64,000 nt of DNA from Halomonas sp. 25-S5 (GTDB lineage: Bacteria; Pseudomonadota; Gammaproteobacteria; Pseudomonadales; Halomonadaceae), in NCBI RefSeq assembly GCF_029889845.1, contig NZ_JARANV010000006.1, positions 1 through 64,000 of the forward strand, written 5' to 3'. How positions within the stretch are numbered: the first letter of the stretch is position 1; each line of letters opens with the position of its first letter. Positions 48,789 to 58,250 of the stretch are shown here, in pieces. Under the pieces are notes generated by a model. The model did not search any database. It saw nothing but the letters and a program-made list of their open reading frames with translations, and was not told the origin of the DNA. Both the position numbers and the translations under genes were made by a program.

Positions 48789-50090
48789 CTATGCCGGGGT
48801 GGTGGCCTGGGCCTGGTCGAGAAGCGGCGTAACGCGGACGCGGCCGGTCAGGAGGTCGTCCATCAGGCCCGATTTTTGGATGAGCATCTTATCCAGGAAG
48901 TCCTTCTCAGACTCAATTTTTGAGGCCATTGCTTGTAGCTCTTTGACTATGAGCATTTGCTCGGCACTTGAGGGGAGTGGAACCTGAAAAGCTTTCAATT
49001 GAGTTGAGTTTATTGAAGCCAAGTTGGTACTTTGCTTCGATGACCGGATGAAGTAGTGCTTGCCAGCAACTGATGATGAGAAAGCGGTGAGAAAGTGTGG
49101 GCTCAGCATGCCCGGGTTTGTGCGAACACGGAACACATGGTTCTGGTGAAGGCAAAGCTCTATTTGACCTTGCCACAAAGCCCCTCGGCCTAACTTGTCG
49201 AAGTCTCCTCCTTCATTCATGAGCACATCGCCGGGAAGTAGCCGATACTTGTCAATATCGGCAGGGCCCACTTTAATTCGCTTTATGTCTGTGAGGTCGA
49301 GGTAGCCATCCTGAACATTTGCCACCCGCAGGTAAGGCACCAGTGGCCAATCACTACTTCCTGACTTGCCTCCGAGAGTAACCCCGCTAACAATTTCCGA
49401 AAGATTACCTAGAGAGCCGACACTCCACTCCCTCGGAATCAACCCCAGCGGCGACTCCTTATAGAGCTCTGGCGCTTGCTCGGGGCTGGGGCGCAGCCGG
49501 CCGCTCTCATCGATGCCGCGGGTCAGCAGGTCGTGGAGCAGGCCCTCCTTGACCTTCTCCAGTTTGGCGATCAGAGCATCGGTCTTCTGGATCTGGGTGT
49601 CGAGAGTGTCGAGGATGTGGGCGACAAGCTGCTGCTCAGCTCTGTCGGGAGCAAAGACTCGATGCTTCCGAAAAAAGTCCGTGGGCACTCGCTTCTGACC
49701 GGCTGACCCGATCATTGAGGCTTCCGCTTTCAGCCTAAGGTTCGGGCTTTGGGAAAGATGAAAGATATAGCGAGGGGAGTTATCAGCTTTGGCCCGCAGA
49801 ACATGAAACTCCGTGCTTCCGTACCCGACCCCGTTTTCAAGACCAACGGCATGGGCGCCCTTTCCATTCTCCATGCAGGGGGTGATCTTCGCGAAAAGAA
49901 CATCACCTTCCTGGAAAGGGGTGAAGCCAGACTTTACCTCTCGTAATGGTCTTGTCTGGCGAGCCAACCACTGACCACTTTCACTCACATCCCCCATCGG
50001 GATGAACGAGATGGGTGCCTCAGGGCGATCTGGAGTTGGCGCTCTGAGAGGTGGATTGATTTCAGCCAATTCGGCTATAGGTTCAAACAT
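48789..50090 (-). CDS. hsdS: Type I restriction specificity subunit HsdS
   Basis: The 433-residue protein has two target-recognition domains (~1-165 and ~215-380), each followed by a conserved helix: [20 protein letters not shown] (~173-192) in the centre and [18 protein letters not shown] near the C-terminus. The two halves each read one part of a bipartite DNA target. Its ATG overlaps the hsdM stop by 8 bp. Confidence 0.95.
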   Translation of the reverse strand: MFEPIAELAEINPPLRAPTPDRPEAPISFIPMGDVSESGQWLARQTRPLREVKSGFTPFQEGDVLFAKITPCMENGKGAHAVGLENGVGYGSTEFHVLRAKADNSPRYIFHLSQSPNLRLKAEASMIGSAGQKRVPTDFFRKHRVFAPDRAEQQLVAHILDTLDTQIQKTDALIAKLEKVKEGLLHDLLTRGIDESGRLRPSPEQAPELYKESPLGLIPREWSVGSLGNLSEIVSGVTLGGKSGSSDWPLVPYLRVANVQDGYLDLTDIKRIKVGPADIDKYRLLPGDVLMNEGGDFDKLGRGALWQGQIELCLHQNHVFRVRTNPGMLSPHFLTAFSSSVAGKHYFIRSSKQSTNLASINSTQLKAFQVPLPSSAEQMLIVKELQAMASKIESEKDFLDKMLIQKSGLMDDLLTGRVRVTPLLDQAQATTPA

Positions 50091-52518
50091 ACCCCAGCCC
50101 CTCCAGATACTGCTGCAGTTCCTTGGCTGCGGCGTCGCGCTCGGCCTCGATGTCGGCCAGCGTTACCCGGTACTTGTCCCACCAGGTCTCGAAGGCGGCG
50201 ATCACCTGCTGGCGCTGCTGGCGGATATAGCGCTCGAGGATGTCCTTCAGGTCGTTGTGCAGGATGGTGCCCACCAGGTCGGCGGCGGCGGGTTCGTCGA
50301 GGGCATCCACGGCGGCGTTGAGGTGGGTCTCGAAGCTGGCCACCTTGGCCTTGTGGGCTTTTCGCACCTGCGTGCGCTCGCTCTTCCAGGCCTTGATCTG
50401 CTCCGGCGTCGGGGCGTCGTCATCCTCGCCGTCGCTGGATTCCGTTTCGTCGCCGTCGTTGCCCTCGGGCTTGGCCTCGGCGGCCTTGATGCGGGCGTCC
50501 AGCTCGGCCTTGCGGGCGGCGAGTTCCTCCAGCTCGGCGACGTACTCCTCGAGCAGGAAGTGGACCAGGCGGTGGTCGAGGGGGTTGGCCTTGCTCTGCT
50601 CGTCTTCCAAGAGGCTCACGATGCTGGTGCGCCAGGCGTCCACCACGCCCAGGCAGCCGCGGGCCTGCAGGGTGCGAAATTCATTTTTGTTGTCGAACCA
50701 GAAGCCCGCGATGATGCCGCGCACCGCGAAGCGGTCGAGCATGGCGGTGGGCTCCAGCGCCGCGGTGAAGCTGCCCAGCAGCTCGTCGCGCAGCCGGGTG
50801 AGGCGACCGCCGTTGCCGGAGAGAGTGGTGATGCTGGCGCCATGTTCGGCCCACCAGGCCTCGAAGGCGGCCATCACGCTGGCCTCCTTCTGCTGCAGGC
50901 CGGCGTCGGCCTCGATGGCGGGCTTGAGGTCGCGCTTCTCATTCAGGGGTTCGGCGAAGGCCACGTAGTCGGGGTCGGGCTTTTCAGAAGAGCCGCGGGG
51001 CGTGAAGAGCCCCATGGGGTCGAGGCCCTGGGCGTCGAAGAGCGGGCGCCTGGCGTCGATCTCGGCCACCGGCACGCCGCCCTTGAGGTGGGCGCGCACG
51101 TCCTGGGGCTCCGGCGGCGGGGTGTTGTCGGCGTAGCGGCGGATGTTGAGGTTGTAGTCGTTGTCGCGCAGCTCCGCGAGCGGCACCACCCGGGCGAAGC
51201 CGGGCACGTCCTCGAAGACCTCATAGGTGCTGGCGATCTTCTCGATGTGCTCCGGCAGCAGGTGGTTCTGGGCACGGCCCTCGTAGTATTCGCGATCGGC
51301 GTTGATGAACAGCACACGGCCCTGGCGCTCCTCGGGCTTGGCCCCCTTGGCGCGCAGCACCAGGATGCTCGCCGGGATGCCGGTGCCGTAGAAGAGGTTG
51401 GGGGCCAGGCCGATCACCGCCTCCACCAGGTCGTCCTCGAGCAGGCCGGCGCGGATGCGCTTCTCGTCGCCGCCGCGGAACAGCACGCCATGGGGCATGA
51501 CGGTGGCCAGGCGGCCGTCGGACTTGAGACAGGCGACCATGTGCTGCAGGAACATCAGGTCGGCCTTCTTGGCGCCCTCCGGCACGCTGCCGTAGTGGAA
51601 GCGCTCGGGGAAGTTCTGGCTGGGGGTGTAGCCGATGGAGAACGGCGGGTTGGTGAGGATGCGGTCGAAGCGCGTAAGCTCGCCGCCCTCGACGTGCTGC
51701 GGGTCGGTGAGGGTGTCGTCGTTGCGCAGGTCGGCGGAGCCAATGCTGTGCAGCAGCATGTTCATCTTGGCGATGGCCCACACCGAGCCGGAGGCCTCCT
51801 GGCCGAAGAGGTTGAGCCGGCGCGGGTCGCCGCCCTGCTCCTCCAGGTACTCCTTGGCGTGGATCAGCATACCGCCGGAGCCCATGCAGGGATCGTAGAC
51901 GCTGTGGCCCTCCTGGGGGTCCATCAGCCGCACCATCATGCGGACCACCGGGCGCGGGGTGTAGAACTCGCCGCCCTTCTTGCCGGCGGAGTCGGCGAAG
52001 TCGCGGATCAGGTACTCGTAGGCGGCGCCGAGCAGGTCGGGGAACTCGAAGTCCTCGTTGCGCAGGCGGTACTCGCTGAAGTGGATGATCAGGTCGCGCA
52101 GCTTCTTGTCCGGCAGGGTGGTGGAGCCCACCTTGCGGGTGAAGTCGATGTGCTCCAGCACCCCGGCGAGGCTGGGGTTGTGCTCCTCCAGGCCGGCCAG
52201 TGCCTTGTTCAGGGCGTTGCCGACGCCCTGGTGGGCCTCCTTGAGCAGCCAGGGCCAACGCGCCTGCTCAGGCACGTAGAAGGTGGCCTTGTACCAGCTC
52301 GGCATCTCGATCACCTGGGCGATGTCGATCTCGCCCTTGCCCGCCTGCCTCAGCTGCTCGCGGACCTCCTCCTGGCGCTGCTCGAAGACGTCCGAGCAGC
52401 GCTTCAGGAAGAGCATGCCGAAGATGTACTCCTTGAACTCCGAGGCGTCCATGCGCCCACGCAGGATGTCGGCGGCCTTGAAGAGGTGCCGTTCCAGCTG
52501 GTTGAGGGTGAGGATCAT
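50083..52518 (-). CDS. hsdM: Type I DNA methyltransferase subunit HsdM, long form
   Basis: 811 residues. N-terminal HsdM helical domain ([20 protein letters not shown]), SAM motif [19 protein letters not shown] (~206-224) and catalytic [11 protein letters not shown] (~289-299) mark an N6-adenine methyltransferase. It exceeds ordinary HsdM (~500) by a C-terminal ~300-residue region with helical repeats and an acidic stretch ([16 protein letters not shown], ~683-698). It leads the operon hsdM-hsdS-cargo. Confidence 0.95.
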   Translation of the reverse strand: MILTLNQLERHLFKAADILRGRMDASEFKEYIFGMLFLKRCSDVFEQRQEEVREQLRQAGKGEIDIAQVIEMPSWYKATFYVPEQARWPWLLKEAHQGVGNALNKALAGLEEHNPSLAGVLEHIDFTRKVGSTTLPDKKLRDLIIHFSEYRLRNEDFEFPDLLGAAYEYLIRDFADSAGKKGGEFYTPRPVVRMMVRLMDPQEGHSVYDPCMGSGGMLIHAKEYLEEQGGDPRRLNLFGQEASGSVWAIAKMNMLLHSIGSADLRNDDTLTDPQHVEGGELTRFDRILTNPPFSIGYTPSQNFPERFHYGSVPEGAKKADLMFLQHMVACLKSDGRLATVMPHGVLFRGGDEKRIRAGLLEDDLVEAVIGLAPNLFYGTGIPASILVLRAKGAKPEERQGRVLFINADREYYEGRAQNHLLPEHIEKIASTYEVFEDVPGFARVVPLAELRDNDYNLNIRRYADNTPPPEPQDVRAHLKGGVPVAEIDARRPLFDAQGLDPMGLFTPRGSSEKPDPDYVAFAEPLNEKRDLKPAIEADAGLQQKEASVMAAFEAWWAEHGASITTLSGNGGRLTRLRDELLGSFTAALEPTAMLDRFAVRGIIAGFWFDNKNEFRTLQARGCLGVVDAWRTSIVSLLEDEQSKANPLDHRLVHFLLEEYVAELEELAARKAELDARIKAAEAKPEGNDGDETESSDGEDDDAPTPEQIKAWKSERTQVRKAHKAKVASFETHLNAAVDALDEPAAADLVGTILHNDLKDILERYIRQQRQQVIAAFETWWDKYRVTLADIEAERDAAAKELQQYLEGLGYV

Positions 52519-52800
52519 GTACCGCGGTTCCCTGTGTTCGCTGAGCCGGCCGCCTCGTGCGGCCGTGGTGACTGGCGCCTATCTCACCAAACTTGGGGCG
52601 GTAAGGCCATGAAGAAGATCAGTCCTTTTGCTGGCGACGGACTTGGCAGCGCTCTGGCAACTGCTGAGTGGACAAAGTGGAGCGGGAGACGCCCAATGAC
52701 TGGCGCTGTGGCTGCCTGACAGGCGATCATTCCCGAGCTCTCGGAACTGTCCTGCGAAGATCCGCGTCGCTTGTGCGCGGTTCTTGGGCGATCCAGGAGG
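52519..52800. other. Island right margin without recognisable gene
   Basis: Upstream region of hsdM on its left side; the rest up to the attR-like repeat holds no convincing coding frame. No integrase fragment is recognised. Beyond the repeat, 52914-53079 is likewise empty apart from a CAGGAACCGCCATG context at 53045-53058 (minus strand). Confidence 0.5.
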
Positions 52801-52913
52801 GCAGCAGATTCAAAATTCGCCGGGTGCAAGCCCTTGTCGGTTCGAGTCCGACCGCCGGTACTAGGCTGAATCCAGATCTGAAACAGCTGCCTCCGGGCGG
52901 CTGTTTGCGTTTC
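52801..52913 (+). repeat. Right direct repeat (attR-like): tRNA-Leu 3' fragment plus terminator
   Basis: Copy of 39448-39560 with 9 mismatches in 113 bp. It lacks the 5' acceptor strand and D-arm, has anticodon-stem mismatches and CTA instead of CCA at the 3' end, so it is not a functional tRNA. The terminator hairpin is kept (52881-52904). It marks the right boundary of the island. Confidence 0.85.
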
Positions 52914-53079
52914 TGCCCCTCCAGCATGCCTCATCGGCAGTCCCCCCTGGCCACCTTATTCCTTATTCCGCGATGCCCTTGGCGACATAGCTGGCGCGCG
53001 CCGACAGGGCGAGGCCGTGTTTGAGGCATCTCTCAGGGCCTGGCATGGCGGTTCCTGGGGTAGGGAGACCTGTCGCCGT

Positions 53080-53685
53080 TCAGGCCAGACCGACGATTAC
53101 CAGCGCCAGGGTGCCGCCGGTCAGCGCGTAGCCCAGCAGGGCCATCAGGCCGTCGTTGGCCAGCAGCGCCAGGCCGAAGAGCGTCAGGGCCAGGCCCGCT
53201 CCGTTGGCGGTGAAGGGCACCACCTCCATGGGCGGCATGGCCAGAGCGATCAGCAGGCAGGTCAGGGCGACGGGGAGATGGGCCGGTGGCCGTGTGAGCT
53301 GAACGAGGCGCCTCTTGAGCAGGCGGTCGACCCAGCAGGCAGGACGCTCCATCCAGCGTGTGGCTTTTGTGAAACGTTCCCGCGAGACCCGGCGCTCCAG
53401 CAGCCAGGCCGGCAGCCAGATGTAGTTCCGGCCAGCCAGCAGTTGGACGCAGGAGAGCACCACCAGGAGGGCCATCAGCGTCGGCACGCCGGGAATGTCG
53501 CCAATCAGCGGCGCCAGGGTGACCAGTCCGGCGATCAGCAGGAAGGGAGCGAAGGAGCGGCGCCCCAGACTGTCGAGAATGGCACCGAGGCTGACACTCT
53601 CCCTGTGTTGTCCGGCCTGCTGAATCTTGTCCAGCAGGCTGGACAAGGGCGCCTGCTCCGGGGTGTCGCTGGCCTCACCGGCCAT
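53080..53685 (-). CDS. ExoD-family membrane protein
   Basis: 201 residues with several hydrophobic segments (SFAPFLLIAGLVTLAPLIGD, IPGVPTLMALLVVLSCVQLL, LPVALTCLLIALAMPPMEVV, and the C-terminus). The pattern LGRRSFAPFLL..IPGVPT matches ExoD, first linked to exopolysaccharide in rhizobia. Function in this group is unclear; likely an inner-membrane protein. It overlaps the small upstream gene by 11 bp. Confidence 0.88.
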   Translation of the reverse strand: MAGEASDTPEQAPLSSLLDKIQQAGQHRESVSLGAILDSLGRRSFAPFLLIAGLVTLAPLIGDIPGVPTLMALLVVLSCVQLLAGRNYIWLPAWLLERRVSRERFTKATRWMERPACWVDRLLKRRLVQLTRPPAHLPVALTCLLIALAMPPMEVVPFTANGAGLALTLFGLALLANDGLMALLGYALTGGTLALVIVGLA

Positions 53686-53830
53686 GTCGCCTCCGGGTCC
53701 AGAGGAGCAGGGTGCCGAGCAGCAGCAATGCCGGCCCCACGAAGCCTACCGGGCTCGAGGCCCACCAGCCGAGGATGGGTAGCAGGGCGCCGAGGATCAG
53801 CAGGGCGATGGCGAGGGTCCGGACCGTCAT
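53675..53830 (-). CDS. Small membrane protein upstream of exoD-like gene
   Basis: 51 residues with two hydrophobic stretches (LAIALLILGALLPILGWW and VGFVGPALLLLGTLLLW) and a basic end RRRHGR. Unrecognised. Overlap with the ExoD-like frame suggests coupled translation. A longer in-frame extension upstream has no hydrophobic or conserved content. Confidence 0.6.
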   Translation of the reverse strand: MTVRTLAIALLILGALLPILGWWASSPVGFVGPALLLLGTLLLWTRRRHGR

Positions 53831-54032
53831 GGGCAGCGTCTCTGTCGAGGTGTGCCGACAGTGTAGCGTCGCGGCCGAGGGCTCTGCAGCCCCGCGGGAC
53901 TGTCGCCTTGCCCAGGGATGGCGTAAGGTAGTGGCAACACAGTCCTTCGCCTGTTCTCGGGTGGCGGACTGTTTTCGTTGGCTACCCCGGAAAGCGTGCA
54001 ATCAGCGTTGACGGTGCCCAGGAGGTCCCTGC

Positions 54033-54650
54033 ATGCCCCTCTCGCTCTGGCTCTCACTGGCCGCGGTCTGTGCCATGGGGGCCATGTCGCCGGGTCCCAG
54101 CCTGGCCCTGGTGCTGCGTCATACCCTGGGCGGCGGCCGCCTGCCGGGCATCGCGGCGGCCCTCGCCCATGCCCTGGGCGTGGGCTTCTATGCGCTGCTC
54201 ACGGTGTGGGGCCTGGGGGCGCTGATCGTGCGCTTCCCGCTGCTGTTCCAGGTGATCACCTGGGGCGGGGCGGCCTACCTGGCGTGGCTGGGGATCAAGG
54301 CCCTGCGCGCCGGGCGGGCTGGCGCCCTGGATGCCGCGGCCATGGCCACCAGCCGTCGCCAGGCGGCGCGTGAGGGCGTGCTGGTGGCGCTGGGCAACCC
54401 CAAACTGATCCTCTTCTTCATCGCCCTGCTCAGCCAATTCGTGACCCCCGAGATGAGCCTCGCGGCCAAGGCGCTGGTGGTGCTCACGGCGATGGTCATC
54501 GACGGTGGCTGGTACGTGCTGGTGGCAGTGGGCCTGTCCCACTCGCGGGTGCTGCCCTGGTTGCAGGCCCGGGCCCACTGGCTCAATCGCATCACCGGCG
54601 TGTTACTGCTCGCCCTGGCGCTGCGGGTGGTGGCCGGGCCCATCGCCTGA
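54033..54650 (+). CDS. LysE/RhtB-family amino-acid exporter
   Basis: 205 residues with about six membrane helices and the family signature MSPGPSLALVLRHTLGGGRL near the N-terminus, plus LGNPKLILFFIALLSQF (~120). It probably exports amino acids such as homoserine or threonine; substrate cannot be deduced. GGAGG lies upstream of the ATG. Confidence 0.9.
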   Translation: MPLSLWLSLAAVCAMGAMSPGPSLALVLRHTLGGGRLPGIAAALAHALGVGFYALLTVWGLGALIVRFPLLFQVITWGGAAYLAWLGIKALRAGRAGALDAAAMATSRRQAAREGVLVALGNPKLILFFIALLSQFVTPEMSLAAKALVVLTAMVIDGGWYVLVAVGLSHSRVLPWLQARAHWLNRITGVLLLALALRVVAGPIA

Positions 54651-54743
54651 GCGATAGCGTTGATGTGCGTCATGCTCCTGTCCCGGTGACCCAGGCGCTT
54701 TGCTGATACGCTGAAGCTTAGTGCCCTGGTGGGAACCCCCTAG

Positions 54744-55976
54744 ATGAATGATCTGACGATGCAGGCCCAGCGGTTGGCGGTGGTGCTCGAGGAGGATCCC
54801 GATGCCGCCGCCACCCTGTCGCTGCAGCTGCGCACCCTGGGCATGGAGACCCGCTACTGCCGGCACGGTCAGCACCTGATCGGCGAGGTCATGGCGCGGC
54901 GCCCCCAGTTGGTGATCATGGCCCTGGAGTTCGGCCAGCAGGATGGCATCTCCATGCTGCGCCGGCTCGCCGAGTGCGGCTATCGCGGCCGGGTGCTGCT
55001 GCTCAGCGGGGTCGAGCGCAAGATCGTGCGCATCGCCGAACGGCTCGGCCAGGCGCTGGGGCTTCAGATGCTGGCCTCGCTGGACAAGCCGATGCGGCTC
55101 ATCGAGTTGCGCGAATGTCTCGAGGCCCTGGCCACTGGCCATCCGCCGGATGCCGCGCATCCCGTCACGCCCCCCTGTCGCATCGAGGAGCTGGATCGGG
55201 CCTTCGCTCGTCAGGAGATCACCCTTCACTATCAGCCCCAGTTCGAGCTCGCCAGCGGCCGCCTCAGCGGTGTCGAGGCGCTGGTCCGCTGGGCCCACCC
55301 CGAAGCGGGCTTGCTGGTGCCCGGTCGCTTCCTGCCACTGCTGACGCCCGACCAGAATCGTCACCTGACGCGCCGCGTGCTGCAGCTGGCGCTGGGAGAT
55401 GCTGCCCGCTGGCGCGATGCCGGCCTCTCGCTGTCGCTGTCGGTCAACGTCACCGCCGATGACCTGATGTGCCCAGAGCTGCTCTCCCTGGCCAACGAGG
55501 CTCGGTGTTCGGCGGGCGATGCCCCCGTGGTGCTGGAGATCACCGAGACCGCCGCCATGGAGGACGAGCTCCTCGGCAGCGAGGTCGCGGCTCGGCTGCA
55601 TCTCGGTGGCCTGGAGGTCTCGGTGGATGACTTCGGGGTGGGTTTCTCGTCGCTGGCCCGGCTGCAGCTGCTGCCGATCAGCGAGCTCAAGGTCGATCGC
55701 AGCTTCGTCAGCCGCCTGCTCGAGGATGCCCAGGATGCCGCCATCGTCGAGGCGGTGGCCCTGTTGGGGCGCCGGCTGGGCATCCGGGTGGTGGCCGAGG
55801 GGGTCGAGGACCTGGCCTGCCTGGCCCACCTGGAGCGCTACGGCTGCACCCATGTGCAGGGCTTCGGCCTGGCGCGGCCCATGCCCGCCGCGGACATCCT
55901 GGCGTTAGCCGGCGCTCAGTCGCCGATGCGTGCCAGCAGGGCCGCCAGCGGCGCATCCCCGGGCAGCACTCCGTAG
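54744..55976 (+). CDS. EAL-domain c-di-GMP phosphodiesterase with degenerate receiver domain
   Basis: 410 residues. C-terminal EAL domain (~150-395) keeps the catalytic set: GVEALVRW, NVTADDL, EITETAAM, DDFGVGFSS, KVDRSF, AEGVE and QGFGLARP, so c-di-GMP hydrolysis is likely. The N-terminal ~120 residues fold like a receiver (LAVVLEEDPDAAATL, LVIMALEFGQQDG, SLDKPMRL), but the phosphoacceptor Asp is Ala (MALEF). Regulation by phosphorylation is therefore unlikely. The last 61 bp overlap the 3' end of the opposing acyl-CoA dehydrogenase gene. Confidence 0.9.
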   Translation: MNDLTMQAQRLAVVLEEDPDAAATLSLQLRTLGMETRYCRHGQHLIGEVMARRPQLVIMALEFGQQDGISMLRRLAECGYRGRVLLLSGVERKIVRIAERLGQALGLQMLASLDKPMRLIELRECLEALATGHPPDAAHPVTPPCRIEELDRAFARQEITLHYQPQFELASGRLSGVEALVRWAHPEAGLLVPGRFLPLLTPDQNRHLTRRVLQLALGDAARWRDAGLSLSLSVNVTADDLMCPELLSLANEARCSAGDAPVVLEITETAAMEDELLGSEVAARLHLGGLEVSVDDFGVGFSSLARLQLLPISELKVDRSFVSRLLEDAQDAAIVEAVALLGRRLGIRVVAEGVEDLACLAHLERYGCTHVQGFGLARPMPAADILALAGAQSPMRASRAASGASPGSTP

Positions 55977-57592
55977 GCCGGTCCGGCCTCGTCACCCAGC
56001 CGCGATCGGCAGAAGGTCTCGGCCACCTCCGAAGGGGCATGGCGCAGCAGCAGGGCGGCCTGCAGGCACTGGGCCAGCCGCTGGGCGAGCCAGCGGGCAC
56101 GTGGCTCCAGCGAGGCGGGTGGGGCGGCCAGCTCGGCGTCCAGCAGGGCAAGGGCGCGGTCGAGTTCGGCCTGCTGGCCGCGGACCGCGGCGAATTCGGC
56201 CTGCAGCGCCGCCAGCGCTTCCGGATGGCGGCCCAGCACCCGCAGCAGGTCCAGGCAGATCACGTTGCCCGACCCCTCCCAGATCGAGTTGACCGGCGCC
56301 TCGCGGTAGAGCCGGGCCAGCGGCGCCTCCTCCACATAGCCGATCCCGCCCAGGCACTCCATGGCCTCGGCCATGAAGCCCGGCGTGCGCTTGTTGTGCC
56401 AGTACTTGGCCAGGGTCGGCAGCAGCCGTGACAGAGCGGTCTCGGTCTCGTCGCCACGGGCAGCGCCATCGAAGGCCCGGGCGGTGCGCATCACCAGCGC
56501 CAGGCCGGCCTCCACCTCCAGGGCCATGTCGGCCAGCAGCACCCGCATCAGCGGCTGCTCGGCCAGCGCCCGTCCGAAGGCGTGGCGCTCCCGGACATGC
56601 CGCCAGGCCTCCACCAGGGCCTGGCGCATCATGCCCACCGGGGCGGTGGCGGCATCCAGCCGGGTCTGCTGGACCATCTCGAGGATGGTGGCGATGCCGC
56701 GGCCGGGCTCGCCCACCGGCTCGGCCCGGGCGCCGCGGTACTCGATCTCCGCCGAGGCATTGGCGCGGTTGCCGCACTTCTCCTTGAGGCGCTGAAGTTC
56801 GATGGCGTTGCGCTCGCCCTCCGCGGTGACGCGCGGCACCAGGAAGCAGGAGAGGCCCTCGTCGCTGCGGGCCAGGGTCAGGAAGGCGTCGGACATGGGG
56901 GCGCTGCAGAACCACTTGTGGCCGGTCAGCCGCCAGCCGTCCGCCGAGCCCTCGGCGCGGGTGGTGGCGAGGGGTTCGGCTCGCGTGGAATTGGCGCGCA
57001 CGTCGCTGCCACCCTGCTTCTCGGTCATCGCCATGCCGAAGGTCAGCCCGGTCTTCTCGCCCGCGGGCAGCAGGCGCGGGTCGTAGTCCCAGGCCAGCAG
57101 CCCCGGGGCCCAGTGCGCCTCGACGGCCGGCGTCTGGCGCAGCACCGGCAGCGCGGCATGGGTCATGGTGACCGGGCAGCAGAAGCCGGGCTCCGCCTGG
57201 GTCAGCAGGTAGAGGGCGGCGACATGCGCCTGATGGCCGCCGCGTCCCTCTTCCTGCCAGGCCACCGCATGCCAGCCATGGTCGATGGCCAGGTGCATCA
57301 GCTCGTGGTAGGCGGGATGGTAGGCCACCTCGTCCAGCCGCCGGCCGTGACGGTCGAACAGGCGCAGTTCGGGCGGGTGGCGGTTGGCCGCCTCCCCGAG
57401 TTCCTGGACCCGGGCGCTGCCGGCCTCGCGCCCCAGCGGGGCGAGGCGCCTGGCGACCCACTCCGGGGCCTCCCGGGCCAGTGCCTCCTGCAGCGGGGTA
57501 TCCCCGGCGAGCAGGTCGCGGTCCGTCGGTGGCGAGGGCTGGTTGGTCACCTCGTGGGTGGCCAGCCGGGTGCGGGGGGCGGGGTCGGGCAT
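55916..57592 (-). CDS. AidB-type acyl-CoA dehydrogenase
   Basis: 558 residues from the ATG at 57592. Motifs TFGMAMTEKQGGSDVRANST (FAD-binding), TGHKWFCSAPMSDAFL and NSIWEGSGNVICLDLLR match AidB, the flavoprotein of the E. coli adaptive response to alkylation, and related dehydrogenases (541 in E. coli). Whether it handles alkylated DNA or an acyl-CoA is unknown. The C-terminal end overlaps the convergent EAL gene by 61 bp. Confidence 0.9.
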   Translation of the reverse strand: MPDPAPRTRLATHEVTNQPSPPTDRDLLAGDTPLQEALAREAPEWVARRLAPLGREAGSARVQELGEAANRHPPELRLFDRHGRRLDEVAYHPAYHELMHLAIDHGWHAVAWQEEGRGGHQAHVAALYLLTQAEPGFCCPVTMTHAALPVLRQTPAVEAHWAPGLLAWDYDPRLLPAGEKTGLTFGMAMTEKQGGSDVRANSTRAEPLATTRAEGSADGWRLTGHKWFCSAPMSDAFLTLARSDEGLSCFLVPRVTAEGERNAIELQRLKEKCGNRANASAEIEYRGARAEPVGEPGRGIATILEMVQQTRLDAATAPVGMMRQALVEAWRHVRERHAFGRALAEQPLMRVLLADMALEVEAGLALVMRTARAFDGAARGDETETALSRLLPTLAKYWHNKRTPGFMAEAMECLGGIGYVEEAPLARLYREAPVNSIWEGSGNVICLDLLRVLGRHPEALAALQAEFAAVRGQQAELDRALALLDAELAAPPASLEPRARWLAQRLAQCLQAALLLRHAPSEVAETFCRSRLGDEAGPAYGVLPGDAPLAALLARIGD

Positions 57593-57713
57593 GGTCGGGC
57601 TCCGAGATAGAGGCCTGACCTGAGCATGGTCCCCGCCCGGCGAGCGGTCAACGCGCGGCGTGACGCTGCCGGCGTGACTGGGTAGGCTGAAGGCATTTCC
57701 CCGGGAGTCCCCC

Positions 57714-58250
57714 ATGACCATCGATGCATCCCTGCCCGAGCCGCATATCGCCGATGAGCAGATCCAGCTGGTGGATGCGCGCAACCGCCCCTGCGGCAGC
57801 GCCCCCCGGGCCGCCATGCGCCGCTTCCGGTTCTGGCACCGGGCCACCTATGTGGTGGTGCGCAATCGCCGCGGCGAGCTCTGCGTGCAGCGTCGCACCC
57901 TGACCAAAGAGGTCTTCCCGGGCGGGCTGGACCTCGCCGCCGGCGGCGTGGTGGGAGCCGGCGAGGCGGTGCACGTGGCGGCCCGCCGCGAGCTGGCAGA
58001 AGAGCTCGGCATCCGGGGCGTGCCGCTGCACCACCTGGGGGGCTTCGTCCATGACGCGGGCGGCAACCATATCTTCGGCAGCCTCTTCCTGGTCGACCAC
58101 GATGGCCCGCTGACGCTGCAGGCCGAGGAGGTGGCCGAGGCCTTCTGGCTGCCGCCCGCCGAGGCCCTGGCCCTAGAGGGCGTCACCCCGGATACCCGCC
58201 AGGCGGTGCAGGCCCTGCTGGCCGGCGGCGAGCTGGAGGCGGGGCGATGA
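57714..58250 (+). CDS. Nudix hydrolase, YfcD-like
   Basis: 178 residues; Nudix box AAGGVVGAGEAVHVAARREL-AEELG (~80-104) is complete (G..E..REL.EE.G). N-terminal EQIQLVDARNRPCGSAPRAA and the R.LW.R..Y pattern match YfcD/IDI-like Nudix proteins. Substrate unknown. Its stop overlaps moxR (ATGA), so it leads a four-gene run. Confidence 0.9.
   Translation: MTIDASLPEPHIADEQIQLVDARNRPCGSAPRAAMRRFRFWHRATYVVVRNRRGELCVQRRTLTKEVFPGGLDLAAGGVVGAGEAVHVAARRELAEELGIRGVPLHHLGGFVHDAGGNHIFGSLFLVDHDGPLTLQAEEVAEAFWLPPAEALALEGVTPDTRQAVQALLAGGELEAGR

Noticed and set aside
50002..52719. 905-codon open frame on the plus strand opposite hsdM
   Set aside because: It is the complement of clear HsdM coding sequence; long antisense frames arise from GC-rich codon bias, and the translation has no known motif.
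52801..52863. Second tRNA-Leu gene
   Set aside because: Only the 3' part is present; the acceptor 5' strand and D-arm are missing and CCA is CTA. It is the island boundary repeat.
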